From NCBI GenBank assembly GCA_016840245.1, contig JAEOST010000094.1, forward strand, positions 1 to 5,597: DNA of 5,597 nucleotides, given 5' to 3'. Origin of the DNA: Candidatus Thorarchaeota archaeon (GTDB lineage: Archaea > Asgardarchaeota > Thorarchaeia > Thorarchaeales > Thorarchaeaceae). A program made the position numbers and the translations under genes. Of the stretch, positions 1-5,597 are shown one piece after another (position 1 is the first letter of the stretch; every line of letters begins with the position of its first letter). The notes beneath the pieces are model-generated. The model ran no database searches, had not been told where the DNA came from, and worked only from the letters and a program-made list of their open reading frames with translations.

Positions 1-627
1 ATCTATTCTTCAATATTGAGACACGACCTCTCGAATGACCTCATGATTGTACAGGGACACATTGAAGCATTGAGAATGATGTGTAGTGAGGACCAAAGCG
101 ATACTATCAGAATGCTCGATACAGCCGATGCTATTGCCATCAGAATGGGTAATCTACTCAAAGCAATCAGTACTCCACAAGATACTGTGGAAACCCATAT
201 TGTTCCTATGATTGAGAGAATAGCATCCGAGGCAAAAGATGCTGCAGCTGGTTTGACTGTTACAATAAAGACAGGGAACTCAACAAAGGATATTGAAGTC
301 GTTGGGGGAAGGTTACTACCAGCAGTATTTGACAATATCATTCGCAACTCTGCTGCATTTGGAGGGAAGAAGGTCAAGGTGGAGATCTCGATCCGACGTA
401 AGGACGGGTTCATAGAAGTTCAGATTACTGACAACGGACCGGGTATAGCAACTGAGATCAAGGACCGTCTCTTCCAGAGAGGAGCAACCACCAGGAAAGA
501 AGGTGGAGGGTATGGACTCTATCTAACAAAGCAGATTCTTGAAACTCTGGGAGGATCGATTCGACTTGTTGAGTCACCCAAGGAAAAAGGAGCATCATTT
601 CTAGTCACATTGCCAGTTGTCACTTAG
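1..627 (+). CDS. Sensor histidine kinase, C-terminal part (5' end outside window)
   Basis: Reading frame 1 is open from the first base to the TAG at 625-627, so the gene starts upstream and the sensor region is missing. What remains is a kinase core. The H-box RHDLSNDL puts the likely phospho-accepting His at 22-24. A helical dimerisation segment follows, then a GHKL ATPase domain: N-box DNIIRN at 331-348, G1 box DNGPGIA at 430-450, an F-box-like LFQRGATT from 469, and the G2 box GGGYGLYL at 502-525. It ends with the usual GGSI...GASFLVTLP strand. All key catalytic motifs are present, so the core looks active: ATP-dependent autophosphorylation of His followed by transfer to a response-regulator Asp. 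H-boxes of the RHD-x-x-N type are common in archaeal kinases that carry PAS or GAF sensor domains. No membrane segment lies in the visible part. No response regulator is encoded nearby; the next gene is a HEAT-repeat protein 62 bases downstream. The TTG at 16 is in frame but would cut into the H-box, so it is not the start. Confidence 0.93.
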   Translation: MYSSILRHDLSNDLMIVQGHIEALRMMCSEDQSDTIRMLDTADAIAIRMGNLLKAISTPQDTVETHIVPMIERIASEAKDAAAGLTVTIKTGNSTKDIEVVGGRLLPAVFDNIIRNSAAFGGKKVKVEISIRRKDGFIEVQITDNGPGIATEIKDRLFQRGATTRKEGGGYGLYLTKQILETLGGSIRLVESPKEKGASFLVTLPVVT

Positions 628-663
628 ATGACAACAGGATATAGGTCCTTATTACTATCGAAG

Positions 664-689
664 CCTAACTCTCTAACGGAGGAGTTAGG
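664..689 (+). promoter_or_regulatory. Hairpin overlapping the ribosome binding site of the HEAT-repeat gene
   Basis: CCTAACTC at 664-671 is perfectly complementary to GAGTTAGG at 682-689, giving an 8-bp stem with a 10-base loop that ends directly before the GTG start at 690. The Shine-Dalgarno GGAGGAG (678-684) lies partly in the loop and partly in the 3' arm. A second CTAAC at 673-677 can also pair with GTTAG at 684-688, so two mutually exclusive folds are possible. No T-run follows, so a terminator for the kinase gene is unlikely. A role in tuning translation is inference. The rest of the 628-689 gap shows only weak AT-rich, TATA-like stretches (around 640 and 650) that I would not call a promoter. 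Confidence 0.5.
678..684 (+). promoter_or_regulatory. Shine-Dalgarno site that fixes the GTG start at 690
   Basis: GGAGGAG ends five bases before GTG 690, an ideal spacing. The ATG at 694 is in another frame and the in-frame GTG at 702 is too far away, so 690 is the best start. Confidence 0.8.
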
Positions 690-2246
690 GTGAATGGCCA
701 AGTGACTCAGTTATATCGAAGTATTGAGCTTCGAGATTATGAACTATTCGAGCAACTCATGGGGGAGTTGATTGAAAAGAACGGTTGGTTGAACGTTGTC
801 AAAATTCTAAAACAAGATAGGACACTCAAGACAGATTGGAGCATTCCGATTAGAAAAGGTGTTTTACGCGACGCATTGATCAATGTGTTTCAAAGCGATG
901 TCATCGGAAATCTAGACTATGATCTACTGGATGCTTTTGACGAAAAGGACTTTCATAGACTGGAAGACTTACGATTATGGGTGCTAACAAAATCCGTCAA
1001 TCTACTCAAGGAGCAAATAGAACGAGGATGCACATTTTTCCTAGATACCCAAGTACTCTCAACATCAGTACATGCAGTCTTGGTGCAGGATGTCATTGAG
1101 GCAAGAAGGAAGGAGGTAGAGAGTCTACCGTCGAAGCCAAGCATGAGAGAAATCTATTCTACTTACTACGGTTTTTCAATATTGATGGCTGGAGAATTGA
1201 AGGAGTGGAGAGCAGGGGCTTCAAAGGAAACTGTTGGTCAAGTTGATCAATTGATTTCTGATTTTGGGGGTGATGCAAAACTAGTTGCTAAGATGTTGAA
1301 GAAGTCAAAGAGAGCATTTCTCAACTGTTCACCAGACACCCGTGAATTACTATTTCTATTGCTGAAGGTCTCGATGGCGGGGCATTCTTCACGTCAACGT
1401 GCAGCAATCCGATTGGGAGAAATTGGAGATTCCCGAGCAATCCCAATCATACTTGAAAGGCTTAGAGCAAGTAATTCACGCCATGAAAAACAGGGTCTCA
1501 TCAAAGCCCTGGGAAAACTTGGTCACACCGAGCTTCTTCCTGAAGTTGAACCATATCTAGATCAGAGATACCTTCATTCAGCAGCAATAGAAGCATTATC
1601 TGGAATTAGACATCCAAAAGCTGTCGAATTGCTCGTTAAACAACCGATAACAAAACAGGTCATCCTATCACTTGGACGAACACATCACTCCGAAGCCTTG
1701 GATATTCTCAGTGAAAACTTCTTTCTAAGACAAGGTAAGCGTCAAGCATCTGCAATGATTGGGTTGCATCTATTTGGACCAGAGGGCGATGCTGTCATCA
1801 AGGCAAATCCAGCCAAGGTTGCCTTAGCCTTGAAACGAGGAGGAAATCCGACTTCAATCCTCAAGGTTCTAGATGATATTCCAGATTACGAGTACTCTCC
1901 TAGGATTACTAGAGCAATTATAGAGTCGTTGAGATATCGATCACATGTAAGAAAGATGATTAGACACTTGGAGAATCTGGAAGAAGTTATCACCGCGAGC
2001 GAATTCATTGATGGGTTGGTATCTGAGATAGAAACGAATTTGCGACGATCTAGAAGACCATATTATAGATCATATTACAGGAGAAGAAATTGGGCTTACA
2101 GTAGTCAACCTCTAATCCAAAAGATCCTGTCACTCATTGATGAGCCAAAGCCCCTCCTTAGAAGATTGAGAAATATAGAGGGAATCCATGAAATACCTTC
2201 GATGGCAGCTACTCTGAGACTCAATCCTCCATACTCAAGAGTATGA
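690..2246 (+). CDS. HEAT-repeat (PBS-lyase HEAT-like) protein of unknown function
   Basis: A 518-residue protein starting at GTG behind a strong ribosome binding site and ending at TGA. No signal peptide or membrane helix is visible, so it is probably cytoplasmic. Residues 1-225 are mostly helical, with no family I recognise. From about 233 to 380 there are paired-helix repeats of roughly 28-30 residues: RQRAAIRLGEIGDSRAIPIILERL, HEKQGLIKALGKLGHTELLPEV, and shorter, more divergent units at about 293-317, 318-345 and 350-380. The A-x-x-x-L-G-x-x-G/H-x-x-x-A/L pattern is that of HEAT-like repeats, which form protein-binding solenoids. Residues 452-466 are a strongly basic Arg/Tyr patch (8 Arg and 4 Tyr in 15 residues), and the C-terminal tail is helical. 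A scaffold or adaptor role is the family expectation; the partner is unknown. The histidine kinase gene ends 62 bases upstream on the same strand, so cotranscription is possible. No enzyme motif is seen, including no evident bilin-lyase function despite the repeat family's name. Confidence 0.85.
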   Translation: MNGQVTQLYRSIELRDYELFEQLMGELIEKNGWLNVVKILKQDRTLKTDWSIPIRKGVLRDALINVFQSDVIGNLDYDLLDAFDEKDFHRLEDLRLWVLTKSVNLLKEQIERGCTFFLDTQVLSTSVHAVLVQDVIEARRKEVESLPSKPSMREIYSTYYGFSILMAGELKEWRAGASKETVGQVDQLISDFGGDAKLVAKMLKKSKRAFLNCSPDTRELLFLLLKVSMAGHSSRQRAAIRLGEIGDSRAIPIILERLRASNSRHEKQGLIKALGKLGHTELLPEVEPYLDQRYLHSAAIEALSGIRHPKAVELLVKQPITKQVILSLGRTHHSEALDILSENFFLRQGKRQASAMIGLHLFGPEGDAVIKANPAKVALALKRGGNPTSILKVLDDIPDYEYSPRITRAIIESLRYRSHVRKMIRHLENLEEVITASEFIDGLVSEIETNLRRSRRPYYRSYYRRRNWAYSSQPLIQKILSLIDEPKPLLRRLRNIEGIHEIPSMAATLRLNPPYSRV

Positions 2247-2289
2247 AAAAAGAAGAACTACTGGGAACCTTAACCTATAGTTCCCAGTA
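2246..2289 (-). terminator. Hairpin terminator between convergent genes
   Basis: TACTGGGAAC at 2259-2268 pairs perfectly with GTTCCCAGTA at 2280-2289, giving a 10-bp stem and an 11-base loop. It lies 12 bases after the stop of the plus-strand HEAT-repeat gene and 13 bases after the stop of the minus-strand surface protein. Read on the minus strand the stem is followed by a T-rich tract (complement of 2246-2257, ending in six T), which fits intrinsic termination of the surface-protein transcript. On the plus strand no immediate T-run follows, so any effect there would be weaker. Confidence 0.7.
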
Positions 2290-2302
2290 ATCGACAATAT
2301 GT

Positions 2303-5300
2303 TCAAGATTTCTTCCGTAGAACCACAATGATGATGATAACAACAAAGACTGCACCGAGAGCTCCTACAATTAGGAGCAATGTCATATCGCCACTTGGTG
2401 GAGGTGTCGTGGTAGTAGTTTCTGTTGTTGGTTCCGTTGTTGTTTCAGTAGTGGTTGTAGTTTCTGTTGTAGTGGTGGTTTCTGTAGTAGTTGTGGTTTC
2501 GGTTGTTGTAGTCGTGGTTTCAGTTGTTATAGTCGTGGTTGGGGATGTTGCAGTCGTAGGTGTTGTTGTGGTTGTTGTAGTAGTTAGTTCATTCACAATG
2601 ACATTGACTGTGTCGGAATCACTATTCCCAGAATCGTCGAAGACAACACAGGTATAGTTGTAGGTTCCAACAGAGAGACCATCTAATTCAACAACGATAT
2701 GTTCTGATGATGCATTCCAAGCTCCTGTAAAGGTGCTGACCCCTTCTACGAACACCTCATACGATGAGGGTCTAATATCGGTTGGATCCCAATCTATGAT
2801 ATGTCCAGTTTCACCAACTGTGAATTCAACATCATTTGGATTGTCAAGAACAGGACTCACAGTATCAACGACCGTGATGTAATGGGTTTTAGTCACTGAG
2901 TTGCCAGCAAGGTCACGTACCGTGACAATAATAAAATGTGAACCAAGTGACTCGTCGTCAAGATCCCAGTTTTGGGAATAGGGGACTGTGTAGTCATTTA
3001 TTGATCCACCTCCATCAGGGTTGAATGATACATATTCCACTCCAGCACCAAGGTCATCTGCAGTTGCTGTGATTGCTAGTAAGCCTTCCACGTCAGTGTT
3101 ATTGACCGGATTATCAATAGTCAAAGTCGGGTCAACATCATCATCAACAGTGTAGGTGTAAAACAGACCACCATTGTTGTCGGTGATTCTATGACCGCCA
3201 TGGTCAGTGACAGACACCAGGAATTGTATGTCTGTGTCGTATGAATAAGCAGGGATTGTTACAGTATAATATCCACCCATGTCAGTACCTGGAAGACCCC
3301 ACCAACTGGTTCCATCAAAGTAATCAACATACAAAGTCCTGATTCCTGAACGATCATCATGAGCATAGATAGTCACATCTACTGAATCGTAGTACATAGG
3401 AGATGCAGGTAAGAAATCGACTGAATCAACAACTGGCGGAGCACCGTCTGCGAAGTGTATCTCATCGAAAAGGACTGACACCCGGTCTCCAGCAACTGCA
3501 AAGGTGTCGAGTATTATCCGTGTAACGATGAGGTCAGGAGATGGTCCATAGATCTCATCATAGTCAGCAGTGACATTGACAATCATGTGGTTCCAAGTAT
3601 CAAGTATATTGTAGTCATCAACAAACACATGATGCTCGTATGAATAATTGGTTGGACTATAACCTACATGACTTCCAAGAATATAGGTAATGGAGTTACC
3701 GCCGTAAAAATCTAGTGTCACATCTACATGCGAAGAGGTTACTCCTATCTCATCAAGACGCCATGAGAAATTCGTGAGGTCATGGGGATGCACATCAATC
3801 CAAGTGTTTCGATAGACTCCTGCACTATCAGAACCAATAACTGTGAGATTTAGTGCCCAGACTCCCTCCATAGGATCTATTGCTTTACCTATAACTCCAG
3901 TCTCTCCGGTCCACATTGCCCATCCAGCAAAAGGTGTGTTTGATGAAGTGAACCACTCCTTCTCAAAACCAGGATCACCTGTCGGGTACGTGATGAGGTT
4001 GAAGTTGTCTATGAGTAGTTGAGACCAGTCACTCAACTCGTAAAGATAGAATTGGACCTCTATCAGAGCAGTATCTGTGTACCCAGCATCAAGCGTATAC
4101 TCTGAGATGTCAATCTGCGCGTGTTGCCATACACCATTGTCACCAAATGAGTCAATCTTATAGTATGTTGCGGAAGATGTGTTTGTGAACACACCCATGT
4201 TATCATTCAATGCACCAAATACTAGGTAAATGAAATAATATCCTGACGTGTCCTGAAAAGTTAGTCTTTGAAATGCCCTTTGCACTCCCGTTGATCCTGA
4301 GGCGTCATACTTCCAATAGTAGTCAAGCATACTCTCATCAGATTCATCCGCATAATATCCAGTAGGATACGCCCAAGAGATGTATGACCATCCTTCTGCT
4401 ACCCCAAGTCCCGTGTTCTTTGCAGAGATATTCAACGAGTACATTCCATCAACGCTATCAGTTGACTGAGACATAAAGAGTGGATTTGATATCGATCCAC
4501 TCCAGCCAATACCGGTACCCTGTTCAAAACCACCATTAGTTAGAAATGAGTACGTTCCATTGGTCAAATCAACATCATCAATTAGGGCAGTGACAGGATC
4601 ACTAGCTCCAGCAGGAGATGAGGTATAGAGTATAATTGAGAGTACTCGCATTGTTGAATCTGGTTCATAGCCGAATCCAGCAAAGAAGTCAGAAGTGAGA
4701 TTTCGCTGAAATAGATTCCATTGATCAATGGGTTCTCCTATCAGGAAAGAAAGACTATTTGATGAGTTGAGTGGTGAGTATCCAGCTTGATATGAGAAAT
4801 GATAAAACATTCTCATTTGGGTACCATTGTCAACATTGATTCTAAGATATGAGCGACCACCTGTATTGATATCAGGATTCGTCAAAACATTCCAAAAGAA
4901 ACTCAATGTGACATTGTTCATCCATGCATATGGTGCAGCTGAAAGGTATTGTTGGACGAATCCATCAGCCTGTTGTGTTGGAGTTCCTAATGCCTCAACG
5001 TATCCAGAATAGACTCCTGTAAATGGATCCAATGTATATGCAGCATCATAGTATCTGTGAGTAGTGCCATAATAGTTGAATAAGTCTGGCACTCCATATG
5101 CATTCGCATCCTCAAAACTGGGATTAGGAATGACATTCATCTTCATAGGTTGATAATTGACCAGAGCTGCAGGCTCAAAGTCGGGTGTTGTTATTTCTTG
5201 ATTCATAATCTCTTCTGTCGAGTTCATGGTGAAAGTCGAAGGAATGAGCATTAAGGAAACAAGAAAAGTGCATAGCACAAGAATTGATGTAGCGTGCGTT

Positions 5301-5308
5301 TTCTTCAT
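2303..5308 (-). CDS. Large secreted, membrane-anchored surface protein with jelly-roll-like repeats, Ig-like domains and Thr-rich stalk
   Basis: A 1001-residue protein. ATG at 5308-5306 is chosen as the start because GGAGAG lies seven bases upstream and the protein then opens with a classic signal peptide (MKKTHATS, a hydrophobic core, and an end near residue 27). The open frame continues 22 codons further up, but those lack signal-peptide character. Domains in order: three units of about 180-195 residues at about 58-250, 258-440 and 445-622. Each opens with an N/D-x-x-F-E motif (NPSFE, NGGFE, DPGFE) and closes with a hydrophobic-Asp-Asp/Asn/Glu strand (LIDDVDL, LIDNFNL, LFDEIHF). They resemble carbohydrate-binding or galactose-binding-like beta-sandwiches. 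Three Ig-like domains follow at about 626-720, 727-814 and 818-907, the last with the W-x-P-T-D and L-S-V-G-T-Y-N-Y-T motifs of archaeal surface Ig modules. Then come a Thr/Glu stalk (about 908-968), PPPSGD, a membrane helix (about 976-997) and the tail RKKS. At least a dozen N-x-S/T sequons suggest N-glycosylation. No catalytic domain is seen; adhesion or glycan binding is inferred. Apart from Cys13 in the signal peptide there is one Cys (887), so no internal disulfide is possible. Confidence 0.9.
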   Translation of the reverse strand: MKKTHATSILVLCTFLVSLMLIPSTFTMNSTEEIMNQEITTPDFEPAALVNYQPMKMNVIPNPSFEDANAYGVPDLFNYYGTTHRYYDAAYTLDPFTGVYSGYVEALGTPTQQADGFVQQYLSAAPYAWMNNVTLSFFWNVLTNPDINTGGRSYLRINVDNGTQMRMFYHFSYQAGYSPLNSSNSLSFLIGEPIDQWNLFQRNLTSDFFAGFGYEPDSTMRVLSIILYTSSPAGASDPVTALIDDVDLTNGTYSFLTNGGFEQGTGIGWSGSISNPLFMSQSTDSVDGMYSLNISAKNTGLGVAEGWSYISWAYPTGYYADESDESMLDYYWKYDASGSTGVQRAFQRLTFQDTSGYYFIYLVFGALNDNMGVFTNTSSATYYKIDSFGDNGVWQHAQIDISEYTLDAGYTDTALIEVQFYLYELSDWSQLLIDNFNLITYPTGDPGFEKEWFTSSNTPFAGWAMWTGETGVIGKAIDPMEGVWALNLTVIGSDSAGVYRNTWIDVHPHDLTNFSWRLDEIGVTSSHVDVTLDFYGGNSITYILGSHVGYSPTNYSYEHHVFVDDYNILDTWNHMIVNVTADYDEIYGPSPDLIVTRIILDTFAVAGDRVSVLFDEIHFADGAPPVVDSVDFLPASPMYYDSVDVTIYAHDDRSGIRTLYVDYFDGTSWWGLPGTDMGGYYTVTIPAYSYDTDIQFLVSVTDHGGHRITDNNGGLFYTYTVDDDVDPTLTIDNPVNNTDVEGLLAITATADDLGAGVEYVSFNPDGGGSINDYTVPYSQNWDLDDESLGSHFIIVTVRDLAGNSVTKTHYITVVDTVSPVLDNPNDVEFTVGETGHIIDWDPTDIRPSSYEVFVEGVSTFTGAWNASSEHIVVELDGLSVGTYNYTCVVFDDSGNSDSDTVNVIVNELTTTTTTTTPTTATSPTTTITTETTTTTTETTTTTETTTTTETTTTTETTTEPTTETTTTTPPPSGDMTLLLIVGALGAVFVVIIIIVVLRKKS
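2402..2584 (-). repeat. Thr/Glu stalk repeat region inside the surface protein gene
   Basis: Encodes about 61 residues (909-969) made almost entirely of Thr, with spaced Glu and a few Pro. Residues 938-955 are three exact copies of the hexad TTTTTE, preceded by a seven-residue variant and followed by shorter, Pro-containing ones. At DNA level this is an 18-base imperfect tandem repeat: Thr codons vary between copies, so the protein pattern is better kept than the DNA. Such Thr-rich stretches usually act as extended, often O-glycosylated stalks holding the outer domains away from the membrane. Confidence 0.88.
3443..5137 (-). repeat. Three tandem beta-sandwich-like protein repeats
   Basis: Covers residues 58-622 of the surface protein. 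Repeat starts at Asn62, Asn258 and Asp445 (spacing 196 and 187) each carry an N/D-x-x-F-E motif followed by a segment with aromatic residues and a later G-x-Y/W-S/A-L/G strand (GVYSGYVEA, GMYSLNISA, GVWALNLTV). Each ends with an acidic strand of the type L-I/F-D-D/N/E. The shared opening, middle and closing motifs indicate duplicated domains that have diverged strongly. The fold is inferred from motif layout, which is like CBM4/9-type jelly rolls, not proven. Confidence 0.65.
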
Positions 5309-5315
5309 TTTCAAA

Positions 5316-5321
5316 CTCTCC
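5316..5321 (-). promoter_or_regulatory. Ribosome binding site deciding the start at 5308
   Basis: Read on the minus strand, GGAGAG stands seven bases before the ATG at 5308-5306. An in-frame TTG two codons upstream of the ATG is too close to this site, and the ATG at 5374 has no comparable site and would give a polar, untypical N-terminus. Confidence 0.75.
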
Positions 5322-5378
5322 AATAGGGCCGCGGTTTTTTCTTGCCCACAGGTAGAATATGCATGATACTCCAAAGTG

Positions 5379-5390
5379 ATAATACTTTCG
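5379..5390 (-). promoter_or_regulatory. Possible archaeal BRE/TATA promoter of the surface protein gene
   Basis: The minus strand reads CGAAAGTATTAT, a purine/A-rich BRE-like element next to an AT-rich TATA-like element. With usual archaeal spacing of about 25 bases, transcription would begin near 5358, leaving a leader of about 50 bases before the ATG at 5308. It directly follows the terminator of the upstream gene, as expected for an independent transcription unit. The match to a TATA box is weak. Confidence 0.35.
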
Positions 5391-5424
5391 AAAAAAGAGA
5401 ATGAGAGCGGCTTTGAGCCGCTCT
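5391..5424 (-). terminator. Intrinsic-type terminator of the right-edge surface protein gene
   Basis: AGAGCGGCT (5404-5412) and AGCCGCTCT (5416-5424) form a perfect, GC-rich 9-bp stem with a 3-base loop. Read on the minus strand, the hairpin begins 14 bases after the TAG of the upstream partial gene and is followed by CATTCTC and six T (complement of 5391-5396). It probably separates the two surface-protein transcripts. Confidence 0.8.
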
Positions 5425-5438
5425 AAATGACGGTGAGT

Positions 5439-5597
5439 CTAACCACTACGTTTCTTCATCACTAAAACTAATACAATGACAAGAATCAACCCACCAAAAC
5501 CAACAATGATGAGGAGCATTGTCGAGTCACCGGGAGGTGGTGAAGTTGTTGATGTAGATGTAGTCGTTGTTGTCGTGGTTGGTTCCGTCGTTGGTTC
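5439..5597 (-). CDS. C-terminal end of a second Thr-stalk, membrane-anchored surface protein (5' part outside window)
   Basis: The minus-strand frame is open from the right edge to the TAG at 5441-5439 and yields the last 52 residues of a protein. It is too short to stand out as an ORF, but the composition is distinctive. A Thr-rich stalk with Glu-Pro pairs (EPTTEPTTTTTTTSTSTTS) is followed by PPPGD, a hydrophobic helix of about 21 residues (roughly from MLLIIVG to VLVLV) and the tail MKKRSG. This matches the C-terminus of the neighbouring surface protein element by element: stalk, PPP(S)GD, helix beginning LLIVG/LLIIVG, basic end. It is therefore probably a type I membrane-anchored extracellular protein facing outward, and possibly a tandem paralogue. 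Its outer domains cannot be seen. It has its own hairpin plus T-run terminator directly downstream. Confidence 0.85.
   Translation of the reverse strand, partial: EPTTEPTTTTTTTSTSTTSPPPGDSTMLLIIVGFGGLILVIVLVLVMKKRSG

Noticed and set aside
3..413. Minus-strand open frame opposite the histidine kinase
   Set aside because: It lies opposite a clear kinase core with intact motifs and shows no recognisable domain of its own.
664..689. Terminator of the histidine kinase gene
   Set aside because: The hairpin is not followed by a T-run; it leads directly into the Shine-Dalgarno and start codon of the next gene.
953..1144. Short minus-strand open frame inside the HEAT-repeat gene
   Set aside because: Short, no ribosome binding site and no recognisable product; the plus-strand gene explains the region.
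2361..2378. 7-bp inverted repeat GCTCCTA/TAGGAGC inside the membrane-helix codons
   Set aside because: It encodes the Leu-Leu-Ile-Val-Gly-Ala stretch of the anchor, has no T-run after it, and is probably coincidental.
2402..2584. CRISPR-like array suggested by regular repeats
   Set aside because: The period is only about 18 bases, there are no spacers, and the region is in frame within a Thr-rich stalk.
2328..2657. Plus-strand open frame rich in Val-Ser
   Set aside because: It is the antisense of the Thr-stalk codons of the surface protein; its low-complexity Val-rich product and lack of a ribosome binding site mark it as a shadow.
4827..5012. Short plus-strand open frame opposite the surface protein
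   Set aside because: Antisense shadow of a well-supported gene.
5326..5347. GGGC/GCCC pairing and the CCGCGG palindrome in the surface-protein leader
   Set aside because: The stem is only 4 bp across a 14-base loop and the palindrome is 6 bp; neither exceeds what chance would give.
5309..5374. N-terminal extension of the surface protein to an ATG at 5374
   Set aside because: The extra 22 residues are polar, would bury the signal peptide, lack a good ribosome binding site, and overlap the likely leader and promoter region.

Overview
The window looks archaeal. The two surface proteins on the minus strand (one whole, one partial) combine an N-terminal signal peptide (seen only in the complete one), Ig-like domains, a long Thr/Glu stalk, one C-terminal membrane helix and a short Lys/Arg tail. 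The kinase H-box (RHDLSNDL) is also of a type common in archaeal histidine kinases. This style of large cell-surface protein is well represented in Asgard archaea, particularly Thorarchaeota-like genomes. That is my best guess at the source, held at moderate-to-low confidence because the window contains no rRNA or other phylogenetic marker.

Layout. Positions 1-627 (+) hold the C-terminal part of a histidine kinase cut by the left edge. After a 62-base gap containing a perfect 8-bp inverted repeat that overlaps a strong Shine-Dalgarno sequence, positions 690-2246 (+) encode a 518-residue HEAT-repeat protein starting at GTG. A 10-bp hairpin at 2259-2289 separates this gene from the convergent minus-strand gene at 2303-5308. 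That gene encodes a 1001-residue secreted, membrane-anchored protein with three tandem beta-sandwich-like units, three Ig-like domains and a Thr-rich stalk. Upstream of it lie its ribosome binding site, a possible TATA/BRE promoter, and a clear hairpin plus T-run terminator belonging to the next minus-strand gene. Only the C-terminal 52 residues of that last gene (5439-5597) are present. They carry the same Thr-rich stalk, Pro-Pro-Pro-Gly-Asp motif, membrane helix and basic tail, so the two are probably tandem relatives.

How the parts may work together. The kinase and the HEAT-repeat gene are co-directional and close, so they could share a transcript, but no response regulator or DNA-binding domain is visible and a functional link is only inference. 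The two surface proteins appear to be separate transcription units displaying extracellular adhesive or glycan-binding domains. No CRISPR array, tRNA, rRNA, transposase or phage gene is seen. I found no convincing new multi-gene system; the points of most interest are the repeated extracellular architecture, the shared anchor and the translation-start hairpin.
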